From Rivihabitans pingtungensis (GTDB lineage: Bacteria; Pseudomonadota; Gammaproteobacteria; Burkholderiales; Aquaspirillaceae), in NCBI RefSeq assembly GCF_003201855.1, contig NZ_QJKI01000014.1:22394-86393 (forward strand): a DNA stretch of 64,000 nt, given 5' to 3'. Positions 16,284 through 26,659 of the stretch are shown piece by piece. A program made the position numbers and the translations under genes. Position 1 is the stretch's first letter, and the number at the start of each line of letters is the position of its first letter. The notes beneath the pieces are model-generated. The model was not told the DNA's origin. It did not search any database and was given only the letters and a program-made list of their open reading frames with translations.

Positions 16284-17237
16284 ATGAATGAATTTGACCT
16301 GATCCGCCGTTATTTTGACCGCCCGGCAGCCGACCCCGCCGTGCGGCTGGCGGTGGGCGATGACGCGGCGATTTTGGCGCCCACGCCGGGCCATGAGTTA
16401 CTGGTGTCTACTGATATGCTGGTGTGTGGCCGGCATTTTTTTGCCGATGTCGATCCGCGCGCGCTGGGGCACAAGGCGCTGGCGGTGAATTTATCCGACA
16501 TCGCCGCCATGGGCGGCACCGCGCGCTGGGCCACGCTGGCAGCAGCCTGGCCCGAACTGGACGCCGACTGGCTGGCGGCGTTTGCCGAGGGCTGGTTTGC
16601 CCTGGCCGACGCGCACGAGGTGGCGCTGATTGGCGGCGACACCACGCGCGGGCCGCTGACCTTGTCGGTGAGCATTTTTGGCGAAGCCCCCGCTGGCCGG
16701 GCGCTGCGCCGCGATGGCGGCCGCGCGGGCGACGATGTCTGGGTGAGCGGCGAGCTGGGCATGGCCGCCGCCGCCGTGCGCGCCCGCCTGGGGCAACTGA
16801 CCCTGCCCGAGGCCGAGCGGGCCTTGGCGCAGCAGCGGCTGGACTGGCCGCAGCCGCGTCTGGCGCTGGGCCAGGCCTTGCGCGGGCTGGCCAGCGCCGC
16901 GCTGGATGTGTCTGATGGTTTGCTGGCCGACCTGGGCCATCTGGCGGCGCGCAGCGGCGTGGCCGCCTGGGTGCGCGCCGACTGGCTGCCGATGCCTGCG
17001 TGCCTGCGCGAACAAGGCGCGGCCGGCCTGGCCTGCGCGGCGGCGGGCGGTGATGATTATGAATTGTGCTTTGCCGCGCCGCCGTCGGCGCGCGCCGCGC
17101 TGGCCGACCTGGGCCGCGCACTGGCAGTGCCGCTGACCCGCATCGGCGCGTTGACCGCCGGCGCCGGCTGCCGCTTACTGAACCCCGATGGTTCAGACAT
17201 CCTGCTGGAGCAACATGGTTATGACCATTTCGCCTGA
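16284..17237 (+). CDS. thiL: Thiamine-monophosphate kinase
   Basis: A 317-residue PurM/AIR-synthetase-fold kinase that phosphorylates thiamine monophosphate to the active cofactor thiamine diphosphate. Motifs visible: VGDDAAIL near the N-terminus, STDMLVCGRHF, NLSDIAAMGG, LIGGDTTRG (metal and ATP binding aspartates) and AGGDDYELCF in the C-terminal half. Length is normal. Its 3' end overlaps the pgpA start by about 23 bp, the common thiL-pgpA coupling in proteobacteria. The upstream region is shared with the divergent CLC gene. Confidence 0.95.
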   Translation: MNEFDLIRRYFDRPAADPAVRLAVGDDAAILAPTPGHELLVSTDMLVCGRHFFADVDPRALGHKALAVNLSDIAAMGGTARWATLAAAWPELDADWLAAFAEGWFALADAHEVALIGGDTTRGPLTLSVSIFGEAPAGRALRRDGGRAGDDVWVSGELGMAAAAVRARLGQLTLPEAERALAQQRLDWPQPRLALGQALRGLASAALDVSDGLLADLGHLAARSGVAAWVRADWLPMPACLREQGAAGLACAAAGGDDYELCFAAPPSARAALADLGRALAVPLTRIGALTAGAGCRLLNPDGSDILLEQHGYDHFA

Positions 17238-17715
17238 CTGGCGCTTTATGCTGCGCCACCCCGCCCATGTGATTGCCCTGGGCCTGGGCAGCGGCCTGGC
17301 GGCCAAAGCCCCCGGCACTTTTGGCACGCTGGCGGCGCTGCCCTTGTATGCGCTGTGGCTGGCGCTGGGGCTCAGCCCGACACTCTTGGCCTGGCTGCTG
17401 CCGCTGCTGTTTGCGTTGGGCTGCTGGGCCTGCCAGCGCACCGGCGACGCGCTGGGCGCACCAGACCACGGCGCCATGGTGTGGGACGAAATGGTGGCAA
17501 TGTGGGCGCTATTGATTGTGCTGCCGGCCACGCCGCTGGCCTGGGCGTTGGGTTTTGCGCTGTTTAGGGTATTCGACATTGTCAAACCCTGGCCGATTCG
17601 CTGGCTGGATGCCCAGTTGAAAGGCGGCTTTGGCGTGATGCTGGACGACGCGCTGGCGGCGCTGATGGCCTGGGCGGTGTGGCGGCTGGCAGCGCCGGCG
17701 CTGGGCCTGGGTTAA
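17215..17715 (+). CDS. pgpA: Phosphatidylglycerophosphatase A
   Basis: A 166-residue inner-membrane phosphatase that makes phosphatidylglycerol from PGP. It shows the family landmarks APGTFGTL near the N-terminus, VWDEMVAMW (acidic metal-binding pair) and FDIVKPWPI before the last helices; about four hydrophobic segments. I chose ATG 17215 because GGAG lies 5 nt upstream; ATG 17221 is two codons later. Translationally coupled to thiL. A dispersed repeat copy follows about 20 bp beyond its TAA stop. Confidence 0.93.
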   Translation: MVMTISPDWRFMLRHPAHVIALGLGSGLAAKAPGTFGTLAALPLYALWLALGLSPTLLAWLLPLLFALGCWACQRTGDALGAPDHGAMVWDEMVAMWALLIVLPATPLAWALGFALFRVFDIVKPWPIRWLDAQLKGGFGVMLDDALAALMAWAVWRLAAPALGLG

Positions 17716-17734
17716 GGCGACGGCCGGCTGCGTC

Positions 17735-17838
17735 AAGCGCCGCTTACAAAACGCTTCTGGCGTTGTAGCGCTTCTTGTCTACCTGCGGTCGCACGCCTGG
17801 CCAGGATCGCTGCGCTGGGTTTTGTTAGCGGCTCTTAG
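17735..17838 (-). repeat. Dispersed palindromic repeat, copy E
   Basis: AAGCGCCGCTTACAAAAC to GGGTTTTGTTAGCGGCTC with the centre CTTGTCTACCTGCGGTCGC. It lies 20 bp downstream of pgpA in the gene-end orientation. Confidence 0.8.
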
Positions 17839-17948
17839 TCAGTAGCGCTTTGCGCAGTGCGCTTGTGTCAGCCATTGTGCATCATATTTCAACATCATGG
17901 CTGGGTTTCTGGTTATACTCCCGGCATATTCTGTTGGCGGAGTTGTTC

Positions 17949-18344
17949 ATGTCCGTTTCGCTTGATACCCCTGAAGATATTGCCAACTGGTTGCGCCGGC
18001 ATTTTGTCGGCCAGACGTTTGGTTGTGTGCGCTTTTGGCAATTTGCCCTGGTGCGCCCCAATGACCAGTTTTTTCAGCTGGCCAGCGTGACGCTGGCGGG
18101 TGACCGGCTGGACTTGCACCTGCGTCATGCCGATGGCCAGGGTGAGGCCGGGGTGGTGTCAGTGTGGCAACCCATGGGCCTGAGTCCTCGCCCACATGGC
18201 GTGGCGCTCAGCGCTGCGGCGCGCCTGAGCTGGGGAAACAGCGAGGCCTGGCAGGCCGGGGAAGGTCAATACCGCATCCGCACCCCGCGCGGTGAGGGGG
18301 GGTTTGCCATTGAGGGCGCCCCAGCGCTGACCCTGGAGTGTTAA
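17949..18344 (+). CDS. Conserved-looking small protein of unknown function
   Basis: A 131-residue soluble protein with no signal peptide and no family I recognise. It begins MSVSLDTPEDIANWLRRHF and is mostly beta-rich afterwards with several Trp residues. The ATG has GGAG 7 nt upstream, and an AT-rich TATACT-containing stretch about 35 bp upstream could be its -10. It is followed after 40 bp by a secreted protein on the same strand, so the two may form an operon. A cytoplasmic partner or immunity role for that secreted product is possible but unsupported. Confidence 0.6.
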   Translation: MSVSLDTPEDIANWLRRHFVGQTFGCVRFWQFALVRPNDQFFQLASVTLAGDRLDLHLRHADGQGEAGVVSVWQPMGLSPRPHGVALSAAARLSWGNSEAWQAGEGQYRIRTPRGEGGFAIEGAPALTLEC

Positions 18345-18384
18345 GAGCGGCCAACACCCGTTTTCTTGATGAAGGAAGCACACC

Positions 18385-18993
18385 ATGATTCGACACATAT
18401 CCTGGCTGGGCGCCAGCCTGCTGGCGCTGGGCACTGCCTGCGTTCAGGCCGACCCGCTGGCCTTTCCGGCCAGCCTGCAAGGCAAGGCAGTAGAACTGGC
18501 CCCCAATGACCCGGACTACGCCCGCGCGGCGGTGGAATACGCCGTCAAGCCGGCCGGCCAGGGCGGTGTATCTGCCGCGCTGGTGGTCAAAATCACCCAG
18601 GATATCCCGGTGTACCGGATGTGGAATGGCCCAGGCGACGTCAATGCCCAGGGCAATACCAACCGCCTGGGCGGCTGGTGGTCGTATGATGCCCCGCACG
18701 GCCCGGTGGACGGCTATCGGGTGGCGTATGAAATCTGCCGCGACTGGAACAAGCTCAAGTGGGTGGCCACCTGCACACTGAAAGCGGGTGCGGTGGTGGC
18801 GATTGGCCCAGGCCAATCGGTGTCGGCGCAAACCTGCGGCGACCCGACCGGCGCCGAGCAATACCCGGCCAACCCGGTGGATTGGCAGACCTTTGTCAAT
18901 AAACCGTGGGCGCGCACCAGCGAGCTGAGCTGTCCGCCGGAAAGCGCCGACTATCAGGCGGATCCGCTGGACATCGCCAAACCCAAGCCCTGA
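18385..18993 (+). CDS. Secreted protein, possible ADP-ribosyltransferase-like fold
   Basis: A 202-residue protein with a signal peptide (hydrophobic WLGASLLALGTACVQA, cleavage about residue 22) and four cysteines in the mature part, suggesting disulfides outside the cytoplasm. The middle reads IPVYRMWNGPGD, GGWWSYDAP, YRVAYEICRDWN and LKAGAVVAIGPG. This order (YRxW, GxWWS..P, ..WN.., K.G....G) resembles polymorphic-toxin domains of the ADP-ribosyltransferase/NADase type, where the Tyr-Arg contacts NAD. I cannot identify a catalytic glutamate, so the assignment is weak. It may be an effector or an envelope enzyme. A good GAAGGA ribosome site precedes the ATG. Confidence 0.5.
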   Translation: MIRHISWLGASLLALGTACVQADPLAFPASLQGKAVELAPNDPDYARAAVEYAVKPAGQGGVSAALVVKITQDIPVYRMWNGPGDVNAQGNTNRLGGWWSYDAPHGPVDGYRVAYEICRDWNKLKWVATCTLKAGAVVAIGPGQSVSAQTCGDPTGAEQYPANPVDWQTFVNKPWARTSELSCPPESADYQADPLDIAKPKP

Positions 18994-19109
18994 TAGCACG
19001 CAGGCGCCCCGGCAGTGCCCTGGCTTGCTCAAGCCACCGTGCGGCACTGCCGGCACATCTGGATTGCCATTGGCCGGCATGAATATGTAATGCGGGCATT
19101 CCGGTTTTG

Positions 19110-21143
19110 CTACAAGGTAAAGCGCGCCAAGCCCGCGCGCAATTGTCCGGCCACCTGACGCAGGCGCTCGACATCCTCAGCATGGTCACGAGCCATCTCG
19201 CTGGCGGCTTCTGCCATGCGGGCAATATCATCAATGCCGTGGGTAAGGGTATCGCCAGCACCGCGCTGTTCTTGCGTGCTGCCGGCGATGCCGTGCACCA
19301 GTTGCACGGCACTGGCCGTGTGTTGGTCGATGGTATCCAGCGCCACCCCGGCCTGACAGGCCAGTTCCACGCCGTGATCCACCCGCTCGCGCACCACTTG
19401 CATGCGCTGGGCGGCGTGCTGGGTGTCATGCACAATCTGCTGGATGGTGGCGGCAATTTCCCGGGTAGAAGCGGTAGTGCGCTCGGCCAGCTTGCGCACT
19501 TCATCAGCCACCACGGCAAAACCCCGACCGGATTCCCCGGCACGGGCTGCCTCGATGGCGGCATTCAAGGCCAGCAGATTGGTCTGGTCGGCAATGTCGT
19601 GGATCACCTCCACCACACTGGAAATCAGCCGCGACTGCTCGCCCAGTGCCAGCACGGCGCTGGCAGTCTGCCGGACATCGTCGGCCATGGCGCGCATATC
19701 GTCAGCACTGCCGGTGACCACACTGCGCCCGGTCTGGCAGCTGTGCAGCGCCTCGGCACTGAGGGTCGAAGCAGTATGAGCATGATCGGCCACCTGACGG
19801 ATGCTGACCGACAGTTGTTCTACCGAGGCCGCCATTGCCGCGGCGGCCTGTGCCTGTGTGCCGGCACGACGCACCAGCTCTTCCGAACGGGTGTCCAGCC
19901 TGGCGGCGGATTCGCCAACCTGGCCGGCGGCCGTGGTGATGTCGCTGAGCAGGCTGCGCACCTGGCCGACCGTGGTGTTCAGCGCCTGGCCCAGTTGATC
20001 CAGTTCATTGTGGCTGTCGGTGCGTCGCTGCGGCACACTGACTTGCAGATTTCCCTGGCCAAGCGCCGTGACCGCATCGACAATCCCACGCAAGGGTCGC
20101 AGCCGGTGGCGCACCAGCAGCCAGATCAACACCGAGCACAAGGCCAGGCCACCCAGGCTGACCGCAGCCAGAATGCCACGCAAATGTACGCTGTCGGCCA
20201 TGAATTCGTCGGTCCAGCTGCCGATGGTGACCTGAAAATTCCAGTTTTTTGACCAACCCACCATGGCCATGCGCTCGCGCAGCCCCTGCTCGGACGGCCA
20301 CAGATACTGGCGCAGCCCACCCTCAAAACGGATATTGTCCAACGCGGATTGCCGGGTTGGGCCTTCGCCCACCACCTCGCCGATAATCTTGCCCTGAAAT
20401 TTGGGGTGGACAATAAACTCGCCAATGGTCTTGTCGTCGCCACTGGGGCGAGCAATGGTCACATAGCCGGTCTTGCCGGCAACAATGCGGCCATACAGGG
20501 TGCGCAGGCGCGCCAGGGTGTCGGCCAGCTCTATGCGCACCGACAGCCCGCCAATCACCTGGCCCTGGGCATTTTTCAGCGCACGGATATTGCTGAAGTA
20601 ATACTTGCCATTGCGCACCACCATGCCTTGATAATCCTCGCCGGCCAGCAATGCCCTGGCTACCGGATCGTTATCGGCCAGCGTGGTGCCGTCCATGGCT
20701 TTGCCGTCACGCTTGAGCAGCGTGGACAAGCGGTAAACCTTGCCTTGGTATACGGCCAGAATGGCGGCTTCTTCGCTGGTGAGGGCCTTGAAACGCTCCA
20801 GCGGCTCGTGATGGCTGTTGAGCATCACGCCATTCACGCTCAGGATCGGCAGGGCCAGTCCGCCAGTGGGGTGCAGCCCTTCGCCCGGCTGTACCGCCCC
20901 ACCCAGAAACTGCTCGAAAAAATGCAGTTGGCGGGCGCCGCGTGCCTTGGCGCTGTCAAACTCGCTGTCCAGACCTCCCACCACCAGCCGGACCTCATTG
21001 CCCAGCTCCAGCTGTGCCTGCGCCATGGCCGCCTGGCCAGTCAGCCAGGCCGTCAGCGCAATCATGATGGTAAAAACCAGGACCAGCAGCAGCACGGCCG
21101 GCAACAGGATTTGCCGACCCAGGGGCATGGTACGATACGACAT
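19110..21143 (-). CDS. Methyl-accepting chemotaxis protein with periplasmic Cache-type sensor
   Basis: A 677-residue chemoreceptor. A transmembrane helix (about 10-35) is followed by a periplasmic ligand domain of about 280 residues with Cache-like features (KTGYVTI, a [14 protein letters not shown] strand), a second transmembrane helix (about 325-345), a HAMP linker ([20 protein letters not shown]) and the cytoplasmic signalling domain with the hairpin tip [19 protein letters not shown]. No C-terminal CheR-tether pentapeptide is visible (it ends in RFTL). AAAGGAG precedes the ATG. Its gene is isolated, with no chemotaxis operon beside it. Ligand unknown. Confidence 0.92.
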   Translation of the reverse strand: MSYRTMPLGRQILLPAVLLLVLVFTIMIALTAWLTGQAAMAQAQLELGNEVRLVVGGLDSEFDSAKARGARQLHFFEQFLGGAVQPGEGLHPTGGLALPILSVNGVMLNSHHEPLERFKALTSEEAAILAVYQGKVYRLSTLLKRDGKAMDGTTLADNDPVARALLAGEDYQGMVVRNGKYYFSNIRALKNAQGQVIGGLSVRIELADTLARLRTLYGRIVAGKTGYVTIARPSGDDKTIGEFIVHPKFQGKIIGEVVGEGPTRQSALDNIRFEGGLRQYLWPSEQGLRERMAMVGWSKNWNFQVTIGSWTDEFMADSVHLRGILAAVSLGGLALCSVLIWLLVRHRLRPLRGIVDAVTALGQGNLQVSVPQRRTDSHNELDQLGQALNTTVGQVRSLLSDITTAAGQVGESAARLDTRSEELVRRAGTQAQAAAAMAASVEQLSVSIRQVADHAHTASTLSAEALHSCQTGRSVVTGSADDMRAMADDVRQTASAVLALGEQSRLISSVVEVIHDIADQTNLLALNAAIEAARAGESGRGFAVVADEVRKLAERTTASTREIAATIQQIVHDTQHAAQRMQVVRERVDHGVELACQAGVALDTIDQHTASAVQLVHGIAGSTQEQRGAGDTLTHGIDDIARMAEAASEMARDHAEDVERLRQVAGQLRAGLARFTL

Positions 21144-21430
21144 GGTGCGATCTCCTTTGTCGTGGGCGCATCGCTGACTGCGAGCGCGACAATCACACCT
21201 CGGTGAGGCGTGATGGCTGTCAGCCTTGGCATATCAAGAAAGGTGGAACTTGGTTTTGCCAGACCCGTGCGGCAGGTCGCAGCATGACAATTTATGAAAA
21301 TAACATGAACAGAGGGATAAAAAAAGGCTTATCACACCAGACAGAAATGTTTCACTTGAACACGCCAACAAGGCAGACAAAAAAGCCGCAGGTCGTTGAT
21401 ATGGATGGCGGGATGATCGCCCCCAGCCAA

Positions 21431-21530
21431 TAAGAGCCGCTCACAACCCCCCCCTTGTCGTACGACTTGTACTGTCTGCGGTCACACGCCTGGCCAAGAC
21501 CGCTGCGCTGGGTTTTGTGAGCGACCCTAA
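21431..21530 (-). repeat. Dispersed palindromic repeat, copy F
   Basis: TAAGAGCCGCTCACAACCCC to GGGTTTTGTGAGCGACCC with centre GTCGTACGACTTGTACTG. Full-length, reverse orientation, between the chemoreceptor promoter and the Rieske gene terminator. Confidence 0.8.
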
Positions 21531-21573
21531 AAACGCCACGGCGCGCCGGACATTCATCCGGCGCGCCGTGGCG
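21529..21573 (-). terminator. Rho-independent terminator of the Rieske protein gene
   Basis: A 17-bp perfect stem (21534-21550 with 21557-21573, starting CGCCACGGCGCGCC) with a 6-nt loop, followed on the minus strand by five T residues (21529-21533). Confidence 0.85.
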
Positions 21574-21597
21574 GGGTGTTTCAGCTGCTGTTTTGGC

Positions 21598-22707
21598 TTA
21601 GCCGCGCAGCGCTTCGCCCATCTTGCGGCGATAAAACTCATGGAAGTGCTGCATGCCGTCTTCGGTCGGCGACTGATACGGGCCGACTTCCGACTCACCG
21701 CGCAGCCACAGCGCCTTGCGACCCTCGTGCATGCGGTAGCAGATTTCGTCGTCTTCCACAGCAGTTTCGAAGTACGCCGCCTGCTCGGCCTGGATGAATT
21801 CCGGCTCGAACCAGACGATGTCTTCCGGGTAGTAAAACTCGGTGATCACCGTGGTTTTTTCCGGGCCCTTGGGCACCGCCACGCTGACCACCAGCACATG
21901 CGGATACCACTCCACCATGATATTGGGGTAGTAGGTCAGCCAGATGGCGCCGAATTCCGGCTGTTTTTCTGCGTAGCGGCGCAGCACCTGCTGGTGCCAT
22001 TCCGAGTACACCTTGCTGCCCGAGCGCGCCAGGGCGTTTTTTACGCCGACAGTCTGCACATGGTATTGCTCGCCCCATTCCCACTTCAGTTCGCCGCAAT
22101 TGACGAAATTGCCCAGGCCGGGGTGGAAAGGGTCAACGTGGTAGTCCTCCGAATACACTTCGATGAAGGTTTTCCAGTTGAAGTTGTATTCGGTGATGAC
22201 GGTTTCGTGATAGGCGTAGCCATCAAACGTCATGTGCTTGGCCACGCCCAGGCGCGCCAGGTCGGCGGCGATGTCGCGGCGGGCGTCAAACAACAGGCCG
22301 TTCCATTCGGTCAGCTGGGTCTGGCCCAGGTCCAGGCACGGCTGCTGATGAAAATGCGGCGCGCCAATCAGCTTGCCCTGGTTGTTGTAGGTCCAGCCGT
22401 GGATATTGCAGACGATGTGTTCAGTGTTGCCGCGCCCCTTGAGCATCAAGGCCTGGCGATGGCGGCAGACATTGGACAGCAATTGAATGCCGTCTTCGTT
22501 GCGCTTGAGCATCTTGCCATGGCCCATCCACTCCAGGGTGTGATAGTCGCCCACGTTCGGCGTCATCAAGGCATGGCCATAGTATTGCGGCGCGTCGGCG
22601 AACAGCAGTTGCTGTTCCAGCTCGTAATACGCCGGATCAAAATAGGTATAGACAGGAAGTTGCGCGGCGGATGCGGTAAGCAGTTGCGCAGAAGCCAGAT
22701 CAGACAT
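21598..22707 (-). CDS. Rieske non-heme iron oxygenase, alpha-subunit type
   Basis: A 369-residue aromatic-ring-hydroxylating-dioxygenase-like protein. The Rieske 2Fe-2S motif is CRHRQAL then CNIHGW (C-x-H-x16-18-C-x2-H, about residues 80-103). The mononuclear iron site is EDYHVDPFHPG (His-x4-His, about residue 190). The fold is of the single-component type; no beta subunit, ferredoxin or reductase gene is adjacent, so electrons must come from elsewhere. The start at 22707 has GGGA upstream and skips an unlikely 11-residue extension. Substrate unknown: choline/carnitine-type monooxygenases and demethylases share this architecture. A strong terminator follows. Confidence 0.85.
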   Translation of the reverse strand: MSDLASAQLLTASAAQLPVYTYFDPAYYELEQQLLFADAPQYYGHALMTPNVGDYHTLEWMGHGKMLKRNEDGIQLLSNVCRHRQALMLKGRGNTEHIVCNIHGWTYNNQGKLIGAPHFHQQPCLDLGQTQLTEWNGLLFDARRDIAADLARLGVAKHMTFDGYAYHETVITEYNFNWKTFIEVYSEDYHVDPFHPGLGNFVNCGELKWEWGEQYHVQTVGVKNALARSGSKVYSEWHQQVLRRYAEKQPEFGAIWLTYYPNIMVEWYPHVLVVSVAVPKGPEKTTVITEFYYPEDIVWFEPEFIQAEQAAYFETAVEDDEICYRMHEGRKALWLRGESEVGPYQSPTEDGMQHFHEFYRRKMGEALRG

Positions 22708-23116
22708 TATTCCCAATCCCCACAAAGGTAGAAGAATCAAGACCAGCCGAATCTCGCCAAAACGAGTTTACGGTATGAAGGCACAAACAGTTGCAGGCGC
22801 ACACGCCAGACAGCCGTCAGGAAGGCGGGGGATTGTCCCCAAAATCGGGGTGGGGGGCAAGCGTTTTTTGCAATATAAATTGTGCAAAATCAATCGATTT
22901 TGCCGTTTTGCCCGGCTTCTTCCGGGGGTGGCAGAAGTTTTCTGGACAAAACTTGCGACAAATCAAACGTCCAAGTATTTTGTTGCGACGCAACATCCCC
23001 GCGCGGTATAGTTCGGGCAGCCTGTCCCTTCCACCGCGCAGCGGACTGTTTTTTCTTGTTTTTGCGCGCTTGTGCCCGAACTGGCGCGCCAGCGTTTCTG
23101 AAGAGCGGATGTGCTG
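22708..23116. other. Divergent promoter region between the Rieske gene and ackA
   Basis: About 400 bp without a gene. AT-rich segments at 22860-22915 and 22960-22985 are promoter-like, and a perfect GTTGCGACGCAAC palindrome sits at 22982, about 120 bp before ackA. Confidence 0.55.
22982..22994. promoter_or_regulatory. TGC-N3-GCA palindrome upstream of ackA-pta
   Basis: GTTGCGACGCAAC, differing by one base from the site before fadL. The position, about 120 bp before ackA, fits an operator overlapping the promoter. Confidence 0.5.
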
Positions 23117-24304
23117 ATGACCGACCATGTTCTTGTGATTAATTGCGGTAGTTCCTCGCTGAAATTTGCCGCCATCGACCCACGCACCGGTGTCGCTGCG
23201 CTGACCGGCCTGGCCGAACGACTGGGTAGCCCGGAAGCCAGCCTGAGCGCCCGGCTGGGCGAAGACCGCCACGGCGTGACCCTGGCCGGCGGCGGCCACG
23301 AAGCCGCCATGCGCGCGGTGCTGGACGTGCTGGACGCCAGTGGGCTGACCACCCGCATTGGCGCGGTGGGCCACCGCGTGGTGCACGGCGGCGAGCGCTT
23401 TAAAAGCTCGGTGCGCATCGACGACGCCGTCGAAGCCGAAATTGACGCCTGCGCCCGCCTGGCGCCGCTGCACAACCCGGCCAATCTGATTGGCGTGCGC
23501 GTGGCGCGCCGGTGCTTCCCCAGTTTGCCGCATGTAGCGGTATTCGACACCGCGTTTCACCAGAGCATGCCGGCGCATGCCTATCTGTACGCCATTCCAC
23601 ACAGCCTGTACGCCGAACACGGCCTGCGCCGCTATGGGTTTCATGGCACCAGCCACCGTTATGTCGCCGCCGAAGCCGCCCAGCTGCTGGGCCGCCCGCT
23701 GCAAGACTGCGCACTGATCACCGCCCACCTAGGCAATGGCGCCTCGGCCGCCGCCGTACTGAATGGCCACAGCGTGGACACCACCATGGGCCTGACCCCG
23801 CTGGAAGGCCTGGTGATGGGCACCCGCTCGGGCGACATCGACCCCAGCCTGGTGCAGTTCATCGGCAATGCGCTGAATCAATCGGCTGATCAAGTGATTG
23901 ACCTGCTGAACCGCAAGAGCGGCCTGCTGGGCCTCTCCGGCTTGTCCAACGACTGCCGTACCCTGCAAGCCGCCGCCGAAGAAGGCCACGCGGGTGCACG
24001 GGTGGCGCTGGAGGTGTTCTGCTACCGCCTGGCCAAGCATATCGCCGGCCTGTCCGCCGCGCTGCCGCGCCTGGACGCGCTGGTGTTCACCGGCGGCATT
24101 GGCGAAAACTCAGCCTGGGTGCGCGAGCAGGTGCTGGCGCGGCTGGGCCTGCTGGGCTTTGCCGTGGATAGCGCCGCCAACGCCCGCTGTGTGGGCGGCG
24201 TGGCCGGCCCGATTCACGCTGCCGGCAGCCGCACCGTCTTGGTGGTAAACACCAATGAAGAACTGCTGATTGCCCGCGACACGTTTGCCCTGGCAGGCGT
24301 GTGA
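23117..24304 (+). CDS. ackA: Acetate kinase
   Basis: A 395-residue ASKHA-fold kinase interconverting acetyl phosphate and acetate with ADP/ATP. The N-terminal phosphate-binding motif is VINCGSSSLKF (residues 7-17), and family blocks YGFHGTSHRYV, GNGASAAAV and FTGGIGENS are all present. ATG 23117 is preferred over the in-frame GTG 23111. It forms an operon with pta 160 bp downstream, separated by a weak hairpin, giving the two-step acetyl-CoA/acetate pathway. A palindrome in its promoter is shared with lipid genes. Confidence 0.95.
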   Translation: MTDHVLVINCGSSSLKFAAIDPRTGVAALTGLAERLGSPEASLSARLGEDRHGVTLAGGGHEAAMRAVLDVLDASGLTTRIGAVGHRVVHGGERFKSSVRIDDAVEAEIDACARLAPLHNPANLIGVRVARRCFPSLPHVAVFDTAFHQSMPAHAYLYAIPHSLYAEHGLRRYGFHGTSHRYVAAEAAQLLGRPLQDCALITAHLGNGASAAAVLNGHSVDTTMGLTPLEGLVMGTRSGDIDPSLVQFIGNALNQSADQVIDLLNRKSGLLGLSGLSNDCRTLQAAAEEGHAGARVALEVFCYRLAKHIAGLSAALPRLDALVFTGGIGENSAWVREQVLARLGLLGFAVDSAANARCVGGVAGPIHAAGSRTVLVVNTNEELLIARDTFALAGV

Positions 24305-24317
24305 CACCAGACTGAAC

Positions 24318-24348
24318 AAGGCCGCGCACTGCGCGGCCTTGTGCTTTT
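24318..24348 (+). terminator. Hairpin between ackA and pta (weak terminator or attenuator)
   Basis: AAGGCCGCGC/GCGCGGCCTT stem with a 3-nt loop, followed by a T-rich but interrupted tract. It may reduce rather than stop transcription into pta. Confidence 0.5.
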
Positions 24349-24465
24349 GTCCTGACGTTCTGATTTTATTCTGATCATGATGCAACCCGGGTCGCGCCAC
24401 GCCTGGTGGGCTTGCCTGTCCAGCCGGCGGCCGGCGCAACCCTCTTCCAACGGCAAAGGAAATTC

Positions 24466-26559
<2,094 letters not shown>

Positions 26560-26596
26560 GCCCGCACCAGACACCCGGCCAGCACACCGGCCGGGC

Positions 26597-26642
26597 AAAA
26601 AACATCAGGCCCCACGGTATTCACCTGGGGCCTGATGTTTTT
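26597..26642. terminator. Bidirectional terminator between pta and the DUF945 gene
   Basis: Fourteen-bp perfect stem (26601-26614 with 26626-26639, starting AACATCAGGCC), flanked by A-rich and T-rich tracts, so it serves both convergent genes. Confidence 0.9.
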
Positions 26643-26659
26643 GGCGCGGTCTGGCTGGC

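Larger units (their letters stand above)
21144..21597. other. Intergenic region with repeat copy F and a strong terminator
   Basis: The 454 bp contain the promoter of the chemoreceptor gene (an AT-rich stretch near 21280-21330), repeat copy F (21431-21530) and the terminator hairpin of the Rieske protein gene (21529-21573). A short plus-strand frame ends exactly at the repeat edge (21431-21433) but has no other support. Confidence 0.6.

Noticed and set aside
21203..21433. Possible small plus-strand gene ending at the edge of repeat copy F
   Set aside because: Its TAA coincides with the repeat edge, as for real genes, but there is no ribosome site, no recognisable sequence, and a stop there is expected by the repeat's own TAAG end.
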